A stretch of DNA of 64,000 bases from Bog-473 sp963766995 (GTDB lineage: Bacteria; Actinomycetota; Acidimicrobiia; Acidimicrobiales; RAAP-2): assembly GCA_963766995.1 (NCBI GenBank), contig CAVYCE010000003.1, forward strand, positions 1,240,001 through 1,304,000. Reading direction: 5' to 3'. The position numbers and the translations under genes were made by a program. The notes under the pieces are model-generated. The model made no database searches. It was given only the letters and a program-made list of their open reading frames with translations, and was not told the origin of the DNA. This document shows positions 9,682-18,038 of the stretch, one piece after another. How positions within the stretch are numbered: position 1 is the stretch's first letter; each line of letters begins with the position of its first letter.

Positions 9682-9766
9682 GGCCCGAGACCCTATCCGC
9701 GCCGGAGCGGCCCGTTGAAGCGGCATCGGCCAGAGCGAGGCGATGGCGCCCATTAGCCTGAGTGGG

Positions 9767-10978
9767 ATGGCGCTCTTGGTGCAGAAATACGGCGGGACGT
9801 CGGTCGGTGACGCCGATCGCATCCGAGCCGTGGCCGATCACGTGGCCCGGACCCGCCGCGAGGGCCACGACGTGGTGGCCGTGGTCAGTGCCATGGGCAA
9901 GACCACCGACGACCTCATCCACCTGGCCAACACCGTCAGCAGCGTCCAACCCTCGCGTGAGTACGACATGCTGGTCAGCGCCGGGGAGCGGATCACCATG
10001 CCCCTCCTGTGCATGGCACTGGCTGAGCTTGGGGTCGAGGCGGCCTCGTTTACGGGGAGCCAGGCCGGCATCATCACCGATGGCGATCACACCCGGGCCA
10101 AAATCCTCGAGGTGCGAGCCGACAGGCTCCGAGCCTCGCTGGCCGCCGGCCAGGTGCCGGTGGTGGCCGGATTCCAGGGCCAATCCGCCGATCGGGAAAT
10201 CACGACGCTGGGACGGGGCGGCTCCGATACCACCGCGGTGGCGCTGGCCGCCGTCCTGGGTGCTGACGTGTGCGAGATCTACACCGACGTCACCGGGGTG
10301 TTCACCGCCGATCCTCGCGTCGTCCCGACGGCGCACCGAATCAACCGGATTTCCTTCGACGAAATGCTCGAGATCGCTGCCACCGGCGGGCGCGTACTCA
10401 ACCTGCGCTCGGTGGAATTCGCACGCAATCACAACGTTCCGCTGCACGTACGCAGCAGTTTCACCTGGGAGCCGGGCACCTGGGTGGTAGAGGAGGAAGC
10501 AAACATGGAAGCAGCAGTCGTCACCGCAGTAAGCCACGACACCTCGGAGGCAAAGGTGACGGTCAGCGGCGTACCCGATCGTCCCGGAGTGGCGGCCCAG
10601 CTCTTCCGCGCCCTGGCTGATCGATCCGTGAACGTCGACATGATCGTCCAGAACACATCGGCCCATGGGACCACCGACATCTCGTTCACTGTGCCCAAGG
10701 ACGACCTGGCTACTTCAGTCGAGGCAGCTCAATCGCACGCCGAGAAGCTGGGAGCCACCGGCGTCACCTCTGACCGCGATGTCTCCCGAGTGTCTCTGAT
10801 TGGTGTCGGCATGAAGTCGCATCCCGGCATTGCCGCCCTCATGTTCGAGACATTGGCCAACGAGAAGATCAACATCGACATGATCTCCACCTCCCCCATC
10901 CGAACCTCGTGCATCGTGCGCACCGACGACGTCGAGCGCGCCGTGCGGAGCTTGCACGCGGCTTTTGAACTGGGCTGA
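9767..10978 (+). CDS. lysC: Aspartate kinase
   Basis: 403 residues. It phosphorylates aspartate, the first step toward lysine, threonine, methionine and diaminopimelate. The kinase domain opens with KYGGTSV (7-13) and contains GRGGSDTTA and YTDVTGVFTADPR. Two C-terminal ACT domains (from about residue 260) carry the feedback-binding strands VSGVPDRPGVAAQLF and GVGMKSHPGIAALMF. An upstream in-frame ATG (9743) exists, but the kinase fold begins at 9767. The partner gene asd lies far away at 58 kb instead of adjacent, unlike many actinobacteria where lysC and asd are neighbours. The stop overlaps the next start (TGATG), coupling it to the phosphatase gene. ACT domains imply feedback by lysine and threonine. 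Confidence 0.95.
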   Translation: MALLVQKYGGTSVGDADRIRAVADHVARTRREGHDVVAVVSAMGKTTDDLIHLANTVSSVQPSREYDMLVSAGERITMPLLCMALAELGVEAASFTGSQAGIITDGDHTRAKILEVRADRLRASLAAGQVPVVAGFQGQSADREITTLGRGGSDTTAVALAAVLGADVCEIYTDVTGVFTADPRVVPTAHRINRISFDEMLEIAATGGRVLNLRSVEFARNHNVPLHVRSSFTWEPGTWVVEEEANMEAAVVTAVSHDTSEAKVTVSGVPDRPGVAAQLFRALADRSVNVDMIVQNTSAHGTTDISFTVPKDDLATSVEAAQSHAEKLGATGVTSDRDVSRVSLIGVGMKSHPGIAALMFETLANEKINIDMISTSPIRTSCIVRTDDVERAVRSLHAAFELG

Positions 10979-11529
10979 TGCCCAAAACGCTCTGGCTGCT
11001 GCGGCACGCCAAGACGGTGGCCGACCCACCCCAGGGCGGTACCGACTTCGACCGCGTGTTGGCTCCCCGAGGACGGCGTGATGCCACCGCACTGGCGGAG
11101 CGCTTTGGCCCCAAGGGCACCCTCCCGGGGCTGAGCCGGGTGCCACGCCCCAGCCTGGCCCTGGTGTCGCCGGCGGCCCGTACGGAAGCGACTGCCGACC
11201 TGGTGCTGGCCCACATGAAGAAGCCTCCGGCGGTGCAGCTGGTTCACGACCTCTACGGGGCCGAGCCCGAGGACGTGCTCGATTTGTTACGCGCTCTTCC
11301 ACAGGAAATGACGTCCGTGATGGTGGTCGGACACAACCCCACGGCGCATGCCCTGGCCATGGGCCTCATCGCCAAGTCAGACAAGAAGGGGCACGACCTG
11401 GCGGTGCGCCGCAGCTTCCCCACGTGCGCTCTGGGCGTCTATCGCTTTGAGGGCGACCACTGGTCTGATGTGGGTGCCCACACCGCCAAGCTGGCCGGGC
11501 TCCTCGTTCCCCCGTTCGACGAGGGCTGA
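10978..11529 (+). CDS. SixA-like histidine phosphatase family protein
   Basis: 183 residues. The phosphohistidine nucleophile lies in LLRHAKT (His10) and the second His in VVGHNPT (His119), the two hallmark sites of the SixA/phosphoglycerate-mutase-like branch. Small proteins like this remove phosphate from proteins or small molecules in the cytoplasm; the substrate is not predictable. Its ATG overlaps the lysC stop (TGATG), so it is translated with aspartate kinase, though no functional link is known. A 16-base tandem duplication spans its stop codon (11514-11552), so the last residues and stop are copied just downstream. Family membership is confident. Confidence 0.85.
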   Translation: MPKTLWLLRHAKTVADPPQGGTDFDRVLAPRGRRDATALAERFGPKGTLPGLSRVPRPSLALVSPAARTEATADLVLAHMKKPPAVQLVHDLYGAEPEDVLDLLRALPQEMTSVMVVGHNPTAHALAMGLIAKSDKKGHDLAVRRSFPTCALGVYRFEGDHWSDVGAHTAKLAGLLVPPFDEG

Positions 11530-11552
11530 GTTCGACGAGGGCTGAGTTCGAC
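11514..11552. repeat. 16-base tandem duplication over a stop codon
   Basis: The unit GTTCGACGAGGGCTGA occurs exactly twice (11514-11529 and 11530-11545) and a third partial unit of 7 bases follows. The first copy contains the stop of the SixA-like gene. A slip in copying would explain it; it does not change the protein. Confidence 0.95.
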
Positions 11553-11557
11553 TGGCC

Positions 11558-12742
11558 TTAGGCCAACGAACGCAGGATGGCGGCGTCGCCCTGTCCTCCG
11601 CCGCCGCAGAGGGCCACGGCAGCCGTGCTGGCACCGCGACGACGCAGCTCGAGCAACGCCGTCAGCGCCACCCGAGTGCCCGACATGCCAACGGGGTGGC
11701 CCAGTGCGATGGCCCCGCCGTTCACATTGACCCTTTCCTCAGAGATACCGAGCTCATCGGTGGAAGCGAGGCCAACGGCGGCAAAGGCCTCGTTGATCTC
11801 AAAGAGGTCAATGGACGAGAGCTCGATGCCCGCCTTGCCCGCCGCCTTGGTAATGGCGCGGGAAGGCTGCGTCAGCAGGGAGGTGTCGGGGCCAGCCACC
11901 ATGCCGTAGCTGACGATCTCGCCCAGTGGCGAAATGCCCAGCTCCTTGGCCTTGGCCGCTGACATCACGATGACGGCCGCGCCTCCATCGGAAATCTGCG
12001 AGGCGTTGCCAGCGGTAATTGTGCCTGTCTTGGTGAAGGCGGGCCTGAGCGCGCCCAGTGATTCGGCGGTGGTGCCGGGACGCACACCTTCGTCGGTCTC
12101 GAACAACAACGGGTCGCCCTTGCGCTGAGGGATCGACACAGCCACAATTTCCTCGGCCAGGCGGCCTTCCTTGGCGGCTGCGGCGGCCTTTTCGTGGCTG
12201 GCGGCCGAGAAGGCGTCCTGCCGTTCCCGGGAGATGCCGACCTTCTCGTTGTACTGCTCGGTGGAGAGGCCCATGGCGATGTGGTCGAAGGCGTCTGTCA
12301 GGCCGTCGTACATCATGGAGTCCACCAGCGCACCATCTCCGATGCGGTAGCCGGCACGGGCACCGGGCAGCAGGTAGGGGGCTTGGGTCATGGAATCCAT
12401 GCCACCGGCCACCACGATCTCGGCATCTCCGGCCCGGATCATCTGGTCGGCCAGATAGATGGTGTTGAGGCCCGAGAGGCACACCTTGTTGATGGTGTTG
12501 GCCGGGACGGACATGGGGATGCCGCCGTGAGCCGCGGCCTGGCGGGCCGTGATCTGGCCTTGTCCAGCCTGGAGCACCTGGCCCATCAGGACGTAGTCGA
12601 CCTGGTCAGGGGCGATGCCGGCACGCAGAAGTGCCTCGGCAATGGCGAATCCACCCAGCTCCATGGCCGAGAAACCGGCCAATGCCCCGGACAGCTTGCC
12701 AATCGGGGTGCGAGCCCCAGCGACGATGACGGCCTCAGCCAT
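11558..12742 (-). CDS. Acetyl-CoA acetyltransferase (thiolase)
   Basis: 394 residues, standard for biosynthetic or degradative thiolases. The acyl-accepting Cys88 is in NKVCLSG, the catalytic His is in GHPVGMSG, and the second Cys is in LCGGGGQGDA near the end. It joins two acetyl-CoA to acetoacetyl-CoA, or cleaves 3-ketoacyl-CoA. With Hbd and Ccr in the same 12 kb it probably feeds the ethylmalonyl-CoA route, but a beta-oxidation role is equally open. A GGAGG ribosome site sits before the ATG. It is divergent from ccr with only 78 bases between the starts, so the two share a control region containing a repeated ACCGGT element. Confidence 0.92.
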   Translation of the reverse strand: MAEAVIVAGARTPIGKLSGALAGFSAMELGGFAIAEALLRAGIAPDQVDYVLMGQVLQAGQGQITARQAAAHGGIPMSVPANTINKVCLSGLNTIYLADQMIRAGDAEIVVAGGMDSMTQAPYLLPGARAGYRIGDGALVDSMMYDGLTDAFDHIAMGLSTEQYNEKVGISRERQDAFSAASHEKAAAAAKEGRLAEEIVAVSIPQRKGDPLLFETDEGVRPGTTAESLGALRPAFTKTGTITAGNASQISDGGAAVIVMSAAKAKELGISPLGEIVSYGMVAGPDTSLLTQPSRAITKAAGKAGIELSSIDLFEINEAFAAVGLASTDELGISEERVNVNGGAIALGHPVGMSGTRVALTALLELRRRGASTAAVALCGGGGQGDAAILRSLA

Positions 12743-12762
12743 GACGACTACCTCCGAGTCTG

Positions 12763-12781
12763 TACCGGTGTGGTTACCGGT
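12763..12781. promoter_or_regulatory. Repeated TACCGGT element between thiolase and ccr starts
   Basis: Two identical TACCGGT heptamers start 12 bases apart (12763 and 12775), and each contains the self-complementary ACCGGT. They lie in the 78-base spacer between two divergent genes. The spacing is near one helical turn, as for a dimeric repressor site. The role is inferred from layout only. Confidence 0.4.
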
Positions 12782-12820
12782 CGGAAACTACATCCTATTG
12801 GCCCACTATCGTGCGTGGCC

Positions 12821-14161
12821 ATGAGCGACATTCTGAACGCCGTATTGGCTGGTGCGCCGGCAGAAGAGCTGGCCTCCCTCCCCATGCCCGAGTCCTATCG
12901 TGCTGCCGTCGTGCGCCGGGAGGAGACCGGCATGTTCGATGGGATGGAGTCTTGGGACAAGGACCCTCGTACGTCCATCCATATTCAGGATGTGGCCCTG
13001 CCCGAGTTGGCCCCGGACGAGGCCTACATCGCCGTCATGGCCTCTTCCATCAACTTCAACACGGTCTGGACCTCCATCTTCGAGCCGCTGCCGACTTTCG
13101 GCTTCCTGGATCGGCTGGCCAAAGAAGGACCATGGGCTGCCCGCCACGCGCAGGATTACCACGTCGTCGGATCCGACGCGGCGGCCGTGGTGCTCCGGAC
13201 CGGCTCGGCCGTGCGCAACTGGAAAGTGGGCGACAAGGTCACCGTCCATTGCAACTACGTGGACGACCAAGACCCTTCGGCGCACGACGACTCCATGCTG
13301 GCCGCCAATCAGCGCATCTGGGGCTTCGAATCCAATTTCGGAGGCCTGGCCGACATCGCCGTCGTCAAAGCCAATCAGCTCATGCCCAAGCCGACGCACC
13401 TGAGCTGGGAGGAAGCTGCCGTCAACGCGCTGTGCAATTCCACCTCCTACCGCATGCTGGTCTCGCGCAACGGCGCCAACATGACCCAAGGAGACAAAGT
13501 CCTGGTCTGGGGGGCCAGTGGTGGGCTTGGCAGCTTCGCCGTCCAGTACGTGCTCAACGGGGGCGGCACCCCAATCGGCGTGGTGTCCTCCCCCGAGAAA
13601 GTGGCTCTGCTGAATGATCTGGGCGTCGAAGCCGTCATCGACCGCCGCGCCGCCAACTACAAGTTCTGGAGCGACGAGCACACCCAAGACGAATCGGAAT
13701 GGCGTCGCTTCGGCAAGGACATCCGCGGCCTCGTGGGCGGCGAACCCGACATCATCTTCGAGCACCCAGGCCGCCAGACCATGGGAGCTTCGGTCTTCGC
13801 TTGCAAGCGGGCCGGCATGATCGTGACCTGTGCCGCCACCTCGGGCTACATGATTGAGTACGACAACCGTCACCTCTGGATGAAGCTCAAGACCATTAAG
13901 GGCTCACACTTCGCCAACTACCGCGAGGCGTGGGATGCCAACCAGCTGATCTGCGAAGGAAAGATCCTTCCCCCTCTTTCCGCTGTCTACCCACTGGACG
14001 AGGTGGGCGAGGCCGCCTACCAAGTGCACCACAACCTGCACGAAGGCAAGATTGGCGTGCTCTGCCTGGCCCCCGAGGAGGGCCTCGGCATCGACAATCC
14101 CGAGCTGCGCCAGCAGGTGGGCGAGGACCGCATCACGCTGTTCCGGCGGCACGGCGCGTGA
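12821..14161 (+). CDS. ccr: Crotonyl-CoA carboxylase/reductase
   Basis: 446 residues of the medium-chain dehydrogenase superfamily. It reduces and carboxylates crotonyl-CoA to ethylmalonyl-CoA using NADPH and CO2. The NADPH loop is VWGASGGLGSF (229-239). The long Ccr-specific N-terminal segment is present, with SINFNTVW (76-83) and GFESNFGG (168-175). Residues matching the CO2 pocket described for Kitasatospora Ccr can be seen: an Asn in INFN (78-80), Phe169-Glu170 and His363. ATG 12821 is used because the family start (MSDILNAVLAGA) is there. The stop overlaps the next gene's GTG, so ccr and the epimerase are one operon. This is one of the firmest calls in the window. Confidence 0.95.
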   Translation: MSDILNAVLAGAPAEELASLPMPESYRAAVVRREETGMFDGMESWDKDPRTSIHIQDVALPELAPDEAYIAVMASSINFNTVWTSIFEPLPTFGFLDRLAKEGPWAARHAQDYHVVGSDAAAVVLRTGSAVRNWKVGDKVTVHCNYVDDQDPSAHDDSMLAANQRIWGFESNFGGLADIAVVKANQLMPKPTHLSWEEAAVNALCNSTSYRMLVSRNGANMTQGDKVLVWGASGGLGSFAVQYVLNGGGTPIGVVSSPEKVALLNDLGVEAVIDRRAANYKFWSDEHTQDESEWRRFGKDIRGLVGGEPDIIFEHPGRQTMGASVFACKRAGMIVTCAATSGYMIEYDNRHLWMKLKTIKGSHFANYREAWDANQLICEGKILPPLSAVYPLDEVGEAAYQVHHNLHEGKIGVLCLAPEEGLGIDNPELRQQVGEDRITLFRRHGA

Positions 14162-14568
14162 CCGAATCCCTGCTGACCGAAATCGATCACGTGGCCATTG
14201 CCGTCAACGACTTGGAGGCGGCCATCGCCTGGTATCTCGATGTGTTCGGCGCCACCGTTGAGCACCGCGAGCGGGTGGAATCGGACGGCGTAGAAGAAGC
14301 CCTCCTCAAGGTGGCCGACTCCTACGTGCAGTTGTTGACCCCCATTTCGGACACTTCGCCTGTGGCCAAGTACCTGGCCAACAAGGGTGAGGGGCTGCAT
14401 CACATCGGCTACCGGGTAGACGATTGCGGCGTAGCACTGCAGGCCATTAAGGATGCCGGCGGTCGCGTCATCGACGAGGCGCCGCGTCCCGGCTCGCGCG
14501 GCACCACAGTGGCCTTTGTGCACCCGAAGACCTCATTCGGCACGCTCATCGAGCTAGTGCAGGAGTAA
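14158..14568 (+). CDS. Methylmalonyl/ethylmalonyl-CoA epimerase
   Basis: 136 residues of the vicinal-oxygen-chelate fold, in two repeats: IDHVAIAVNDLEAAIAWY near the start and LHHIGYRVDD in the second half. The metal-binding His residues of IDHVAI and LHHIGY and the terminal Glu of GTLIELVQE match methylmalonyl-CoA epimerases. It interconverts R and S forms of methylmalonyl-CoA and, in the ethylmalonyl-CoA pathway, of ethylmalonyl-CoA too. GTG 14158 overlaps the ccr stop by 4 bases, which strongly suggests joint translation and a dual substrate role here. No other start fits the fold. Family call is secure; dual use is inference from context. Confidence 0.9.
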   Translation: MTESLLTEIDHVAIAVNDLEAAIAWYLDVFGATVEHRERVESDGVEEALLKVADSYVQLLTPISDTSPVAKYLANKGEGLHHIGYRVDDCGVALQAIKDAGGRVIDEAPRPGSRGTTVAFVHPKTSFGTLIELVQE

Positions 14569-14610
14569 CAGCCAAGAAAAGTCGAGCCGTCGTCGATAGA
14601 TTGCGGCGAC

Positions 14611-15675
14611 ATGGGGACGAAGACTGAGGCTGTCTTCGCCGAGCTGCTCGAAGAGCTTGCCGCCCAACACCGGCGCCTCGTCGAACAGCTGTCTGGTCCC
14701 GGCGACGAACAGACGTTGCTGGAGGCTCATCGCTGGCTGACCACGATTTTGCAGGTGGCCACCGACACCCAGGTCTGGGCTGATCCGGCCCGCCCGCGCT
14801 TCACTGAGATCGTTGGGCCGTACAAAAAGTGGGGCGGAGACAACGCCGACGCTTTTTACTGTTACGCCCCGGTTGACCCGGAGCGCACCTACCGAGTCTC
14901 GGTGGCCGCAGGCGACGCCGTCTACCTCTCTCTCACCGTCTACGGCGGCCCCGACGACGGGCGTTACTCCGAGCGCATTGTGGGCAGCATCAACAACCGC
15001 CAGGCCAAACCCGACGCCGACGGCTACATCTCCATGGTGCTCTCACCCAACGATCCGGGACCCGGGATCCCGTGGATACGGCTCGAACCCGACGCAGTGG
15101 CCATCATCACTCGGGACTACCTCAACGACCCCGTTCGAGATACCCGGGCCGAGTGGCAGATCAGTGCCACCGACCCTCCGGCGGAATACCGGGAGAGCGA
15201 CGAGGACCTGGCCCGGAAGTTCCGCGCCGCACTGACCTGGATTCGCCAGCAATCGAACATGGTGCCACTGGCCCTGGGCCAACCGAATCACATCGACCCT
15301 CCCTATCCCGTGCCGACGGCCACTTTCGGATGGGCAGCCGGTGACGCCGCCTACGCCATGGGCAGCTACGAACTGAACGAGCATGAGGCTCTGGTGTTGC
15401 GTGGCCGATCTCCCGACTGCGCCTTTTGGAACATCTGTCTGTGGAACCCGTTCCTACACACCTATAACTACGACTACGAGCGCGTCACCCTCAATGGCGC
15501 CCAGGTGCATTACGAGCCAGATGGTGCATGGGAAATCTGGATCGCTCCTCGAGATCCATCCCACCCGAACTGGATCTCCACCGCCGGGCACCTCAAGGGT
15601 CGCATTTGGTTCCGCTGGTTTCTGCCTGAGTCCACACCCGAGCAACCCACCGCCGAAGTGAAGTCGGTGCCATGA
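14611..15675 (+). CDS. DUF1214 domain protein
   Basis: 354 residues. The second half, with YAMGSYELNEHEALVLRGRSPDCAFWNICLWNPF and the closing beta strands WIAPRDPSHPNWISTAGHLKGRIWFRWF, fits DUF1214, a beta-rich domain often seen alone or with DUF1254. There is no signal peptide or membrane segment. A family role is not established; related proteins occur in mycobacteria and other actinobacteria near lipid genes. The stop overlaps the sulfotransferase start by 4 bases, so the two form a coupled pair, 42 bases after the epimerase gene and in the same direction. Many aromatic residues (Trp, Tyr) in the C-terminal half hint at ligand binding, which is speculation. Confidence 0.75.
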   Translation: MGTKTEAVFAELLEELAAQHRRLVEQLSGPGDEQTLLEAHRWLTTILQVATDTQVWADPARPRFTEIVGPYKKWGGDNADAFYCYAPVDPERTYRVSVAAGDAVYLSLTVYGGPDDGRYSERIVGSINNRQAKPDADGYISMVLSPNDPGPGIPWIRLEPDAVAIITRDYLNDPVRDTRAEWQISATDPPAEYRESDEDLARKFRAALTWIRQQSNMVPLALGQPNHIDPPYPVPTATFGWAAGDAAYAMGSYELNEHEALVLRGRSPDCAFWNICLWNPFLHTYNYDYERVTLNGAQVHYEPDGAWEIWIAPRDPSHPNWISTAGHLKGRIWFRWFLPESTPEQPTAEVKSVP

Positions 15676-16934
15676 GCGATCGCCCTGCTCCCATCGCCCT
15701 GACGGATCTGGCCCACCCTCAGTTTTCGGCTGAGGCCAAATCCATCCTCGATCTGATGGCCGACGCAGGCCAAGCACTGAGCTTGCAACCTGATGCGCTG
15801 TTGCAGGCGGCCGAGGCAGAAACGGGGCTGCACGACTACGGGAACGTGGACTTCATTCTGCGGCTCAATCTGCTCTGCGAGACCCTGCAGCGCGAGGGTC
15901 GGCTCAATGCTGCCGGCACGCTGGCCCAACAGGTGCTTCTCATCGGACTCTTGCGCAATCGGTTGCTCATCGAAGATCTCGTCGCACGACACCCTGAGAT
16001 CCTCCACCTCCCGGTGGAACGACCCATCATCATTTGCGGGCTGCCCCGCACCGGGACCACACATCTGCACAACTTGATGTCGTCGGATGTCAGGCTCCGC
16101 TCCCTGCCCTACTGGGAGAGCACCGAGCCCGTGCTGCCCGTCTCCGAACAGTCAGCACTTGTGGACCCCGATCCTCGGCTGGAGCGCACCGCGGCTGCGT
16201 TGGGTTTTTTGGATGTGGCCATGCCCGAGTTCAAGCGCATGCATGAAATGACGGTCGAGCACGTCCACGAAGAGATCCAGCTGTTGGCCATCGACTTCTC
16301 CACCATGTTGTTTGAGACGACCGCTGCCATGCCCACCTGGCGCGACCACTACTTGGAGCGCGACCAGCGACCCACCTACGCCTACCTGAGGAAGACCCTG
16401 CAGGTGTTGCAGTGGCTGCGAGGTGGCACACGCTGGGTGCTCAAGTCCCCACAGCACTTGGAGCAGTTCCCGGCACTACGAGACACCTTTCCCGATGCCA
16501 CCTTTATCGTGACGCACCGTGATCCGGTGTCGGTCACAGCGTCGATGGTCACGATGATTGCTTACACGGCTCGGCTGGTCTACGACGACGTCGACCTCCC
16601 CGCTCTCGGGGCCTACTGGAGCGACCGCCTGCGCCGCATGCTGCAGGCCTGCGTCGATGAACGGGATGTGTTGCCAACTCAGCAATCAATGGATCTGCAC
16701 TTCGACGAGTTCATGCGTGATGACCTGGCCATGGCCCGTCTGGTCTACGAGCTGGCCGACCAGCCCTTCGATGAGACGGCGGCGGCCGCCATGTCCGACT
16801 TCATGGTGCACAATCCGCGGGGCCGTCACGGCGCCGTGCTCTACGACCTGGACCAGTTCGGCCTCGACGCTGATGCGTTGCGTCGGGATTTCCGCTTCTA
16901 CATCGATCGTTTCGGTATCACCGAAGAGGGTTAA
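15672..16934 (+). CDS. Sulfotransferase family protein
   Basis: 420 residues. The PAPS-binding loop appears as GLPRTGTT (123-130), and a second conserved segment VTHRDPVSVTASMVTM supplies the 3'-phosphate-binding Arg and Ser. These are the two marks of the sulfotransferase-3 type group common in mycobacteria and acidimicrobia. It would move sulfuryl groups from PAPS to a hydroxyl group on a lipid, sterol or sugar; the acceptor cannot be read from sequence. It is coupled to the DUF1214 gene. CysD and CysNC, which make PAPS, are encoded about 8 kb further on. It ends one base from the stop of the convergent propeller gene. Confidence 0.87.
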   Translation: MSDRPAPIALTDLAHPQFSAEAKSILDLMADAGQALSLQPDALLQAAEAETGLHDYGNVDFILRLNLLCETLQREGRLNAAGTLAQQVLLIGLLRNRLLIEDLVARHPEILHLPVERPIIICGLPRTGTTHLHNLMSSDVRLRSLPYWESTEPVLPVSEQSALVDPDPRLERTAAALGFLDVAMPEFKRMHEMTVEHVHEEIQLLAIDFSTMLFETTAAMPTWRDHYLERDQRPTYAYLRKTLQVLQWLRGGTRWVLKSPQHLEQFPALRDTFPDATFIVTHRDPVSVTASMVTMIAYTARLVYDDVDLPALGAYWSDRLRRMLQACVDERDVLPTQQSMDLHFDEFMRDDLAMARLVYELADQPFDETAAAAMSDFMVHNPRGRHGAVLYDLDQFGLDADALRRDFRFYIDRFGITEEG

Positions 16935-16935
16935 C

Positions 16936-17973
16936 TCAACCCGCCCTGACTTGGACGACCCGTCCCGGATTGGATTCGGCAATCCACACAGTGCTTCCGA
17001 CGGCCAGCATGAAGCGAGGAGTGGCGTCCAGGTTGAGAGCGTGACTGTCTGGGCTGGGAAGGATGGTCCGCACCGTCTGCCCCGTGCCGTCGGCCACCCA
17101 CACCCTGCCGTCCACCACGGCGAGCTCCAACGGCGCACCGCCCACCCTGTAGTGACGAGTGACCTTGTCCGAGGCCGGGTTGATGCGGCTCACCGTACCG
17201 CTGGCAAGATTGGCCACCCAGACCGAACCGTCCCCCACGGCTACTCCGATTGGCACCTGTCCCACCAAGGCGACCCTTAGCCGGGGCTGGCCTGATGTGG
17301 GCCGCACCTCGGTGAGTTCATTTTGCGTGCCCGTCACCCACAATGCGCCGAAGCCGGCGGCGATACGCACGGCACCGGCTGGCAAAAGCACCGGGGCACT
17401 CAATGTGCCACGACGCAGATTGATGGAGCTGACCGAACTAGCGGTGATGCTGGACATCCAGAGTTTCCCGTCCAAGACGGCCAGTCCTGACGGGCCCTTG
17501 GGCACTGCGATGCTCCGGAGCACCTTCAGGTCGGAGGCGGCGATCTCCTGCACTGAGTCGCTCACCATGTTGGCCACCCACAGATCGGACCCGATGGCCA
17601 CCATCGCCACTGGTCTCCCATTGAGGTGGACCGAACTGCTCGTATGACTACCTTCGGGATCGATGCGCTCTAAACGGTCCTTGATGTCATCGGTGACAAA
17701 AATGGCCCCGTCGACCCGAGCTACTGCAGAGGCGGCAGTGAGGGTGACCAAGGTCCTGGCATGGAGCGCTGGGGCTTGCTCCTTCGCCGGGGGCGACGAC
17801 GAGGTGGCCACCACAGCGCCGACCACAGCCACCACAACCACCAGAGCGGCGAGGCCGACACCATTGCGGAGTCGACGCTGGGCCGAGAGCGGACGGCGAG
17901 GCGTTGCCGGCTTCTGACGGTCGGCCCGGCTCTGGGCTGACCGCCGCTGCTGGCGATCAGAGCTGGGCGGCAC
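16936..17973 (-). CDS. Membrane-anchored beta-propeller protein (Vgb/YncE-like)
   Basis: 345 residues. A basic cytoplasmic lead of about 35 residues is followed by one membrane segment (roughly 38-58, rich in Val and Ala), then an outward domain of repeated beta-propeller blades. Each blade carries a motif of the type GDSVWVANLASGTVSRIN or GSDLWVANMVSDSV, spaced about 42 residues, giving six or so blades. Such propellers resemble virginiamycin B lyase and YncE but lack proven catalytic residues here, so binding of a ligand or partner is more likely. It is in the same direction as the sulfatase-fold gene upstream (65-base gap), a possible operon. Confidence 0.75.
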   Translation of the reverse strand: MPPSSDRQQRRSAQSRADRQKPATPRRPLSAQRRLRNGVGLAALVVVVAVVGAVVATSSSPPAKEQAPALHARTLVTLTAASAVARVDGAIFVTDDIKDRLERIDPEGSHTSSSVHLNGRPVAMVAIGSDLWVANMVSDSVQEIAASDLKVLRSIAVPKGPSGLAVLDGKLWMSSITASSVSSINLRRGTLSAPVLLPAGAVRIAAGFGALWVTGTQNELTEVRPTSGQPRLRVALVGQVPIGVAVGDGSVWVANLASGTVSRINPASDKVTRHYRVGGAPLELAVVDGRVWVADGTGQTVRTILPSPDSHALNLDATPRFMLAVGSTVWIAESNPGRVVQVRAG

Positions 17974-18038
17974 AGGCGAGCACCGTAGTGGCGATGGAAC
18001 GAAGGTGGGACCGCACCAACCCGTGAGGACGGTGGGGA

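Noticed and set aside
12194..12820. Upstream extension of the ccr reading frame
   Set aside because: It is antisense to the thiolase gene. The Ccr family start matches ATG 12821.
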